Shown here piece by piece: positions 57,050-64,000 of a stretch of DNA of 64,000 nucleotides. The position numbers were made by a program, and so were the translations under genes. The notes beneath the pieces are model-generated. The model was given only the letters and a program-made list of their open reading frames with translations, made no database searches and had not been told where the DNA came from. Each line of letters starts with the position of its first letter. Within the stretch, counting starts at the first letter, position 1. The stretch covers positions 8,858,078 through 8,922,077 of the forward strand of contig CM042088.1 in assembly GCA_023512835.1 (NCBI GenBank), given 5' to 3'. This stretch comes from Taxillus chinensis. Taxonomy: Eukaryota > Streptophyta > Magnoliopsida > Santalales > Loranthaceae.

Positions 57050-58533
57050 ATTATGGGGAGGTCCAGGCTGGTCCAATTGTTCAATGGCTGGTTGGGATCC
57101 TCTCGCACTAAATGAACCATCTCGCTTGGTGCATGCTCATTTGTGTCTAATACGGCTACAGTCCCCGTCTTGGGCTCAGGTTGGCTCTTATGGATAAACC
57201 CTCCACTCCGGAATGTAACATTCAAAGGGGGAAAGCTTCTCCTTTCTTCTTGTACTGGCCTTTTCTGCAATCTTGCCATTCTGACTTCTCTCTTCTTGAT
57301 AGCTTCCCTCTGTCTGTCAGCTTTTGTAGGGACGTAGCCTAGCCCAAATTTTCCGATATTTTCTCGGATGGTCAGGGGTTTCTGAATCCCTTGAGCTGTC
57401 AGGCCTAATCCTTGCCCCGGTTTGTACCCCTGTTTGATCATAGTGGCTCCAACCATTTTTGCTGCCTTCGAGAGACGATGGTCTGGGGCAGAAGCGACAT
57501 TCACCATCTCAAAAGCCCGATAGGAGCATTCTGGCACATCTTCGTTGCTTTCAATATAAGGAACTGATGCCGGTTTGGTGACGAGGAAACTTGTCTCTCC
57601 AGAGATGCAGATGAGTTGGTTCCCTATTACAAACTTCATCTTCTGGTGGAGACTTGATGGCACCGCTCCTGCCATGTGGATCCAGGGTCTTCCCAACAAA
57701 TAGTTGTAATATGGCGTGATGTCCATCACCTGAAATTCCATCGTAAAAGTAGTTGGCCCAATCATGAGTGGAATATCCAGAGTTCCCACCACGTCACGCT
57801 TTCCTCCATCGAATGCCCGTACCTTCATCGTACTGGGACGCATATAGGACGCGTCAATTGGAAGTTACTGCAGTATATGCAAGGGCATAATGTTCAAGGC
57901 CGAGCCGTTGTCAATGAGTACGCGGGCTATGGTGTGCTCCTTGCATTTGACCGTGATGTGCAAAGCTTTTATATGTCCTTTCCCTTCCTGGGGTAGCTCG
58001 TCATCTCCAAAGCTAATGACGTTGTTCATGATGAGGTTACTGGCGATTCCGTCAACATTTGCCACTAAGACGGTCGGTGGAACATAGGCTTGGCTCAGAA
58101 CTTTCAGCAGTGCTTCCCGATGAGGTTGGGAATCCATCATTAATGAGAGCAAGGAGATGCGGGCCGGTTGTCGGCTTAGCTGATCCACAATATTATACTC
58201 GCTCTGTTTCATGAATTTCAGAAATTCTGTGGTCTCTTCTTCAGTGATTGGTGTTCCTCTCTTTGTTGCCTCCAGTGTTGGCTCAATGTCTTGTTCTACA
58301 TCTTTTTCTTTCCTTGCTTTGTCAACCATCTCAGGGGCGTAAGCCCGACCGCTCCTGGTCTTCTTTTCTGCTATAGCGGCTCCCTGAACTACCTCACAGT
58401 TATAGTTCCACGGGACTGCATTATCCGTCTTGTAGGGGAAAGGGACAGGCACCCGTATGGTGAGAGCTGTGATTCCATGAGGCAGTAGCGGGATTTCTGG
58501 AGTCTTGACATTCAAGACAAGGGGGGTTGGCAC
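57050..58533 (-). pseudogene. Tat aspartic protease and G-patch region
   Basis: The protease frame shows HTIARVLIDNGSALNIMPLH, with DNGS in place of the usual DTGA, as Tat proteases have. A TAA (57865-57867) follows HILQ, and the same frame continues. The second signature is YNYLLGRPWIHMAGAV. Further on, MVGATMIKQGYKPGQGLG and IGKFGLGY match a G-patch, a Gly-rich RNA-binding motif found in this lineage. It then runs to the predicted splice donor at 57049. Apart from the single stop the frame is continuous. Confidence 0.87.
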
Positions 58534-58548
58534 CCATGACGGTGTGTA

Positions 58549-60585
58549 TTACACGTCTCTTTGAATCATGTGGCTTTGGTTGTCCATTCCCCCTCTAGAG
58601 AATTCAATCATCCTTTGGTCCATGAGCTTTTGCACCACCTTGGAAAACTCAGTACATTCTGCGAGGTCATGTCCCCATGACATTTTGTGATAAAAGCATT
58701 TTTTCTCCAACTTTGTCCCCTTCTCTGTCTTCAATGTGTCGGGAGCAAGTATATATCCATATTCCTGCAGCAGGGTAAACAAAAGGCTTTTCTCCATTTG
58801 TATTTGTGAAACTTTCTCTAGCCGTCCTTCTGTTGTGATACTGGCCACGTCATGGGAATGTTCTGGAAGCGGATTACTGTTCACATTTGGTGTCCCCGCC
58901 AGTGCGGAAAAATCCAGCCACTTTGCATCCTTTAATGCCTGAACCTTCCTTTTGAAGGTTATACAGTTTTCGATATCATGTCCAGCTCCACCTGCATGAT
59001 ATTCACATCTGGCATCTGGCTTATACCAAGCCGGGGGAGGAGTCTTTATTTCTCCCAAGGGTATAGGGGTTACCATCCTTGCGTCTAAGAGCTTGGGGTA
59101 TAATTCTGCATAAGTCATTGGAATTGGATCAAACTCTTATCGTGGTCGACGAGAAGTCTGATTTGCTCCTGCTTGCTGGATCGGGGCCCTCGGTTGCCCC
59201 TGTCCTTGGAATGAGGGTCCTGGTCCTTCCTGACTTGCTGGCCTTGGTTACTCTACGTAAGGTGCTCTTGGTTGAAATTGATTAGGTGTCATGGGATATG
59301 GAAATGGAACCCCTCCCTGTGGCAAGTATGGCATGAATGGAGGGGGGGGGGGGGGTGGTGCAGGTGCAGCGTAGGCGGCCACAGGTGACCCTCTGTAGCA
59401 CCCTGGTGCTTGGTAGAATGTTGGTTATATCGGCGGGTGCGATGGGTATACCAGGTTGGTTTCATTTTCTTTCCTTTTTGCTGGTGGTTGAAACCGTTTT
59501 GATGCCTCAGCTGCATCTCCCTTCAGCTTTCCTCCTTTAATTCCATTTTCTACACGTTCACCGGATGTGACCAAGTCTGCAAAGCTGTTGGAGACGTTAC
59601 CGATCAACTTCTCATAGTAGACACCTTTTAGTGTGTTGATAAAAAGAGTAGTGAGTTCTCTTTCGGTGAGGGGAGGTTGGACCTCCACAGCTGCCTCTCT
59701 CCATCTTCATGCATAATCTTTGAAATTCTCTTCCGATCCCTTCTCTATAGACTGCAGGGTTAGTCGATCCAGTGCCAGCTTGGTGACATGTTTGTATTGT
59801 GCCAAGAAGGAAGTAGCTAATTCCTTCCATGTCTTAATGCGGTTGCCATTCAGTTGAAAATACCAGCGAAGGGATGCCCCAGTTAGGCTTTCCTGGAAAC
59901 AATGCATGAGGAGCTTGTCTTCACCAGCATAAGCGGCCATCTTTTGACAATACATGGCCAGATGTGTCCTCGAACATCGTGTCCCGTTGAACTTTTCAAA
60001 ATCTGGCATTTTGAATTTTGGCGGTAACACCACTCCAGGGACTAAGCATAAGTCTTGTGGGCTGGTCATACCATAGCTGTCAATGCCTTCTACGGCCTTC
60101 AATCTTTCCTCGAGTCGGCGTAGAGCGAGAGACTCAATATTTTCCTGAGGAGCTGGGGAACCCACTGCTTCCATTACATTTCCTGGTGCGAGCATAGTGA
60201 AATGAGTTTAATTTGGGGTAGGAGGTTGTGCCATAGTAGGATGGTATGTGGGTGCCTGGCTTGGAGCCAGGTTGGGTGACTGAATAGCCTCCTGTCCCTG
60301 CTCTTGATGGTGATTGGTAGTTCCCCCGGTCGGAATTCTTCCTCCTTCTTCAGTCAATTTTGTGAGCATTTCCATTATTGCAGACATTTGCCCCTGTAGG
60401 GTTTGTTGTGACTGTTCCAACCCCATGAGTCTGTTCTCTGTTTCTTCGCCATTGGCTGCGGTTGAGGTATTTGATTGCGCCGGGATCTGAGATTGTAAGA
60501 ATGCGCAATCCTGGAGGGAGGCTGCTACCCACCTGGGTACAAGGGAACTTTTATTTGATTTTTCATTTGATATGCATGTATGCAT
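58549..60585 (-). pseudogene. Tat Gag
   Basis: One frame holds most of it: an N-terminal Gln-rich part (60585-60208), a TAA at 60208-60210, and then the capsid (PPKFKMPDFEKFNGTRCSRTH, LTGASLRWYFQL, WKELATSFLAQY). TGA at 59707-59709 sits where SIRE-independent relatives have an Arg codon. The capsid end has TTLFINTLKGVYYEKLIGN. After a break near 59424-59120 (including a 13-base G run at 59341), the C-terminal part has MTYAELYPKLL and CEYHAGGAGHDIENC, the Tat zinc-knuckle-like cluster. A second cluster, CFYHKMSWGHDLAEC, follows. Confidence 0.88.
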
Positions 60586-60735
60586 GAATGTGTATGCAGA
60601 GGGTTAAAGAAACAAACAACTTTATTGCAAACAAAACACACAATATAAACACTCAATGCAAACGTACAATGCTGAAATGCCATGTAAAATGAAAGCTATC
60701 ACTACGTGATCTTAAGGCATTCTTCCAGTCATCTC
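60586..60735 (-). other. Spacer between Tat ORF1 and gag
   Basis: About 150 AT-rich bases without a reading frame. Confidence 0.6.
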
Positions 60736-62214
60736 CTAAGGAGCACGATGCCTCTTTCTCTGGGGTGGTCGTTTACCTACTTCCTCCCTCTGCTTCATTA
60801 TCGTCTCGATCTGTTTTTCCCTCAGCTGCAGCCTTTGAAGAGCTCCTTCTAGAGATGCTTCTAGCCTCCTGGACCTCGCTACCTTAAAGTCTGATTCTCT
60901 TGGAGGATAGCCTTCATGTCCGAAGTTAGGCTGTGGCTTGTGTTGTGCCCTCCAAGATATGTATGCTTTGGGAAAACACCAGGTTTTGAACTGTTGGGTT
61001 GAATCTTGTGTGGTGTGGACCATGCTTGATACATCTTCTTGCCTTCTTCTGTGAGCATGGTTCTGCTGTAAGTGAAGTCACACTCTTCCATGCCAAAGAG
61101 CACGGGAATAATCTGATGACGCCCCACTTGTCTTCCCACCTGCAGTGGTGCATATGCAGTTCCTCCCCAGGGACCTAAAAGTGGAACCCAATTGTAGTCC
61201 CCGCAGCTATATGTCATGGAGACCACCGGCATCCAAGGAGCAGTCCAGGTAATGTCGGCTTGGTGAGGTTCCCCAACTTCTTTTTCCAGCTTTCAAAGTC
61301 TTTTGGTAGGCTCCACTTGCCGAGTAGTAAATATCTAGTAGTGTTGTGGCTGGTACTTGATAAACAACAGGGGAAACGATGAACACTACAGGGGAAATGA
61401 CCTTGCAACCAAGTACATAGGAGAGGTAAGCACCCCATGAACTGTCCCGAGCCTTTACTCCTTAGGTAAGTAAGAGATCGGATGGTTTCAGCCAAGATAG
61501 CAGGAGTAGGGTCACATCCTTTGAGCACCTGCTGGACCAAATCTACAATTGCCCCATCAATGTGGGCCGGTATCCTCGGGAAAATGACTAGCCCATATAT
61601 AGCTAGTGTAAGCAATTGTGTGCCTCCGCTTCCGTTGCAGTTTGTATTATTTCTTTGATTGTTGCCCATGGAAGATATTCGCGCCCACCGTAAGCTGTGA
61701 CCGCTGGTGAGTCCCATACTGGCTTTCCCATAATCTCAGCAAAGGCCCTTCGGCATGACCTTCTGGGCTCTGGCAGATAGATTTTCCTTTTGTTTTCCAC
61801 GGGGATATCCAGTAATCTTCTGTATTCTTCTACTGTGGGAACAAGATCTAGGTCGTTGAAGTTGAAGCACCGCCGTCGAGGTTCCCAGAAATAAATGGCT
61901 GCCCCCAGCATATCCGTATCGGCCAGTAGCTCAGTTACATGGAGCAAATCCCCAAATTGTTGTATGTATATGCTTTTCCTTTCGTCTGACCACTGCTTCC
62001 ATATTGTCTGTACCTCCTTAGTGTAGTCCAGCTGATCTTCTATGACAACATGTTCTGCCTTGTAGGCCTCTCCTGGCGGGAAATCTCCAAGGCGAAGTTG
62101 AATGTCTCCCGATTCTTGGGCCACCACTGTGACAGTCTCCTTGTCTTGAAGGCCTTTTAGGAGATGACTGAAAGTTGCCATGCCTATATGAATGATGAAT
62201 GTCATGTTATGCAT
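60736..62214 (-). pseudogene. Tat ORF1, plant-mobile-domain-like protein
   Basis: An extra ORF upstream of gag, typical of Ogre/Tat. From 62214 it shows FGDLLHVTELLADTDML, AIYFWEPRRRCFNF and DLVPTVEEYRRLLDIP, the pattern of the plant mobile domain. Frameshifts near 61620 and 61225 divide it. Later segments have LLTLAIYGLVIFPRIPAHID, AILAETIRSLTYLR and CGDYNWVPLLGPWG. The last segment (61023-60736) is charged and coiled-coil-like (LRLEASLEGALQRLQLREKQ-type heptads). Function in retrotransposition is unknown. Confidence 0.8.
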
Positions 62215-62797
62215 GATGACAGGTTAGGATGACAAGTTAATATATATCAAGGTAGGTAGACAGGATAAAGAATAAACCAATTGTAAAAAAACAGTTAAAT
62301 GTGCAGGGGATGACTTAAGGACTACCCTACAAAACAAAGGTTAGCATGGCATGGACTGAGCAAACAAAATGTGGGCCAATACCCCTGATGGGCTTTTATT
62401 GCTACCCCTATCTTATTCGTTGGTTCCCAAACTTCCCCAATAGAGGGCTCCGTACACCATGAGATTTATCGGAGGGGGATCTTAAAAGGACATGCCTTAA
62501 AAGAACCTCAAGCTTAAGTGAGGAGTCCGAGGCCCTATTGCGGATAATGATCAACGCGTTGGGGACCGTACTGAACCTCGCTAACCTAAATTGTGCTAAA
62601 CCCGGGTATAGGGTTATGCATGTATGCAACAAGTATGGAAAGCAGTAAATCACCACTATCATGGTAGTTAAAGCGTATTACAGCAAATATGAGCAACAAT
62701 CAAACAATTTAGCACAACAGTTAAATATATACAACAGTATAATTAAAATAACCTCCTAATCCTTAGTTATAGACCTAACTCTCTAAAGTGTTCATTT
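62215..62797 (-). other. Tat 5' leader
   Basis: Non-coding between PBS and ORF1; an 84-codon minus-strand frame here has no family features. Confidence 0.6.
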
Positions 62798-62815
62798 TCC
62801 CCAACAGAGTCGCCA
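62798..62815 (-). promoter_or_regulatory. Tat primer-binding site (tRNA-Arg type)
   Basis: Minus-strand TGGCGACTCTGTTGGGGA, two bases after the LTR end GATGACA. It is the usual Ogre/Tat primer site. Confidence 0.88.
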
Positions 62816-62817
62816 GC

Positions 62818-64000
62818 TGTCATCACTGGTTTTTGTCCGGGCCCTTTTGGGGTGAGCTCAAACTAAACCAATGGTGAGAAATTTTAGAGTCGCCACCAAC
62901 TGTTTTTGGGGTACAGTTGGATACCCTCTACTTTGAGTAGTTTCAAGTGTGTGGTCTGCGTTATCAGAGATGGGTTTGGGAGTTGGTTACATGTAGGGAA
63001 GGATTAGCACCCCTACAGCGCCCTTTCGGTATCTAATTTAGGAGGAGGAGGTTTTATTTTATTTGTACTGCTATGACTGGGTTAAATTTTCTAAAAGTCT
63101 ATGATTTTTATTTGACTAAGTTATTTGTCAAAGTTATGGTTAAAATTGATTTACCCTAAATTTCTAAAGGGAATCCTAAAAGATTTGGGTTTTTGTGTGA
63201 AGTGGAGAATGAGATCCTAGGGGTTGGTTTTGGCTTTTTTTGGTTTTACTTTTTGAAATTAAAGTCCTAAAAAATGGTTTTTATTCCCCCCCTTTTTTTT
63301 GCGTTAGAACATGCATTTTGTGTTTGTTTTTCTATATTTTTTGTTGTTTTTTGTTTTTTTTTATTTTTTTGTTTTTTGTTGGAAGACATTTGGAAAACAT
63401 TTTATGAAAACATTTTCAAAACATGTTGTTGAAGAGATTTTTTTTAAAAAAAAATTATTAAAAAATAAACGTTTTGTTTTTTTTTTGTTTTTTTGTTTTG
63501 TTTTGTTTTTTGTTTGTTTGTTTGTTTGTTTGTTTTGTTTTCTCTTTTTTTTTTTGAAAACATTTTGAAAATTATTTATTGAAAACATTTTGAAAAACAA
63601 GTTTCTTTTTTTTTGTGTTTTTTTTTTGAAATTGAAAATACATATATCAAAATAGATGTGGAGTGTGTGAGTGTGACATCCACAAAAATAAAATCACTCT
63701 TTTTTTTTCTTTTCTTTTTGTTGCTTTTCATCTTCTCTTTTTGCTCTCTCCTTTTTTCTTTTCTTTCTTTCTTCTCTTCTTTTTTTCTTTTCTTTTTACT
63801 ATACTTTACATATTACAACATACACATAGGAAGAAATACAGGAAAACACAATAAAAAAGGCTGAAAAGGGATTACACCAAATATAGATAAGCTCAAAACG
63901 AAAACTAGAAAATGCTAAAAAAAATAATTACATTAAATATAGATACAAATAAGCTGAAAAAGTAGTGAAAAGATAAGGGCTGAACCGACTTTGAAGCTTT
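62818..64000 (-). repeat. Tat element 5' LTR (partial, runs off the right edge)
   Basis: It matches 48694 to about 49870 with few differences, mostly in T and A homopolymers. The U3 and outer end are outside the window. Confidence 0.93.

Larger units (their letters stand above)
48694..64000 (-). mobile_element. Tat/Ogre-type Ty3/gypsy element (minus strand)
   Basis: 3' LTR 48694-51516, PPT (minus AAAGAGGGGCAGC) just right of it, integrase ending at 53413, two RNase H domains, RT, probable intron, protease with G-patch, gag, ORF1, leader, PBS 62798-62815, and 5' LTR from 62818 beyond the right edge. LTR copies look almost identical where both are visible, so the insertion is recent relative to the others. 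Lineage rests on the dual RNase H, ORF1 upstream of gag, the tRNA-Arg-type PBS and the PPT sequence. The presumed target duplication ACAAG is at 48689-48693. Stops and frameshifts occur in most domains. Confidence 0.92.

Noticed and set aside
1..64000. tRNA, rRNA or small RNA genes
   Set aside because: None recognised; the tRNA-like words present are retrotransposon primer-binding sites.

Overview
The window is nuclear DNA from a flowering plant. One recognisable host gene sits at the left edge: the 5' end of a calnexin gene on the minus strand, with GT-AG introns and an unfolded-protein-response-type motif upstream. The species cannot be named from the sequence. Almost everything from about 2.2 kb to the right edge is nested LTR retrotransposons, so their broken reading frames, not cellular operons, explain nearly all coding signal.

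Layout. 1-1330: calnexin exons 1-3 (minus). 1331-2160: promoter and intergenic DNA with one unidentified coding-like fragment. About 2160-4397: a minus-strand Athila-like remnant without coding capacity. 4398-5041 and 24560-24751: two pieces of one LTR ('LTR A') split by a minus-strand Ty3/gypsy chromovirus (Tekay/Del type, 5042 to about 24148). That chromovirus was itself hit by a plus-strand Tat-type solo LTR (6763-10391, target duplication CACAG) carrying a 2 kb GC-rich tandem array, and by a complete gag-protease-only Athila derivative (13436-20533, target duplication CTCCT). Its right end is fused to a TRIM element (24149-24559).

24752-36740: a plus-strand Ty1/copia element of SIRE/Maximus type (SIRE-1) with LTR, PBS, gag, pol, and then 4.5 kb of extra 3' sequence. 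The extra sequence holds an envelope-position ORF and a separate ORF with a complete Ulp1/C48 cysteine-protease catalytic triad. A second copy (SIRE-2, 36741-43574) is inserted into the 3' LTR of SIRE-1. SIRE-2 is interrupted by a third, minus-strand SIRE-like element (43575-48693) that keeps an LTR-like end and a diverged copy of the envelope-position ORF, and is itself interrupted by a chromovirus-like LTR end (to 46595). 48694-64000: a minus-strand Tat/Ogre-type gypsy element with both LTRs (the right one runs off the window), a tRNA-Arg-type PBS, an upstream ORF1, gag, protease with G-patch, a probable intron, RT, two RNase H domains and integrase.

Every element carries stop codons or frameshifts, many explicable as C:G to T:A transitions, so none looks autonomous. 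The most interesting items are the Ulp1-like ORF in the copia element, the predicted protease-RT intron in the Tat element, the palindromic motif placed just upstream of the TATA box in two unrelated LTRs, and the chromovirus/TRIM junction flanked by a matching 5 bp repeat.
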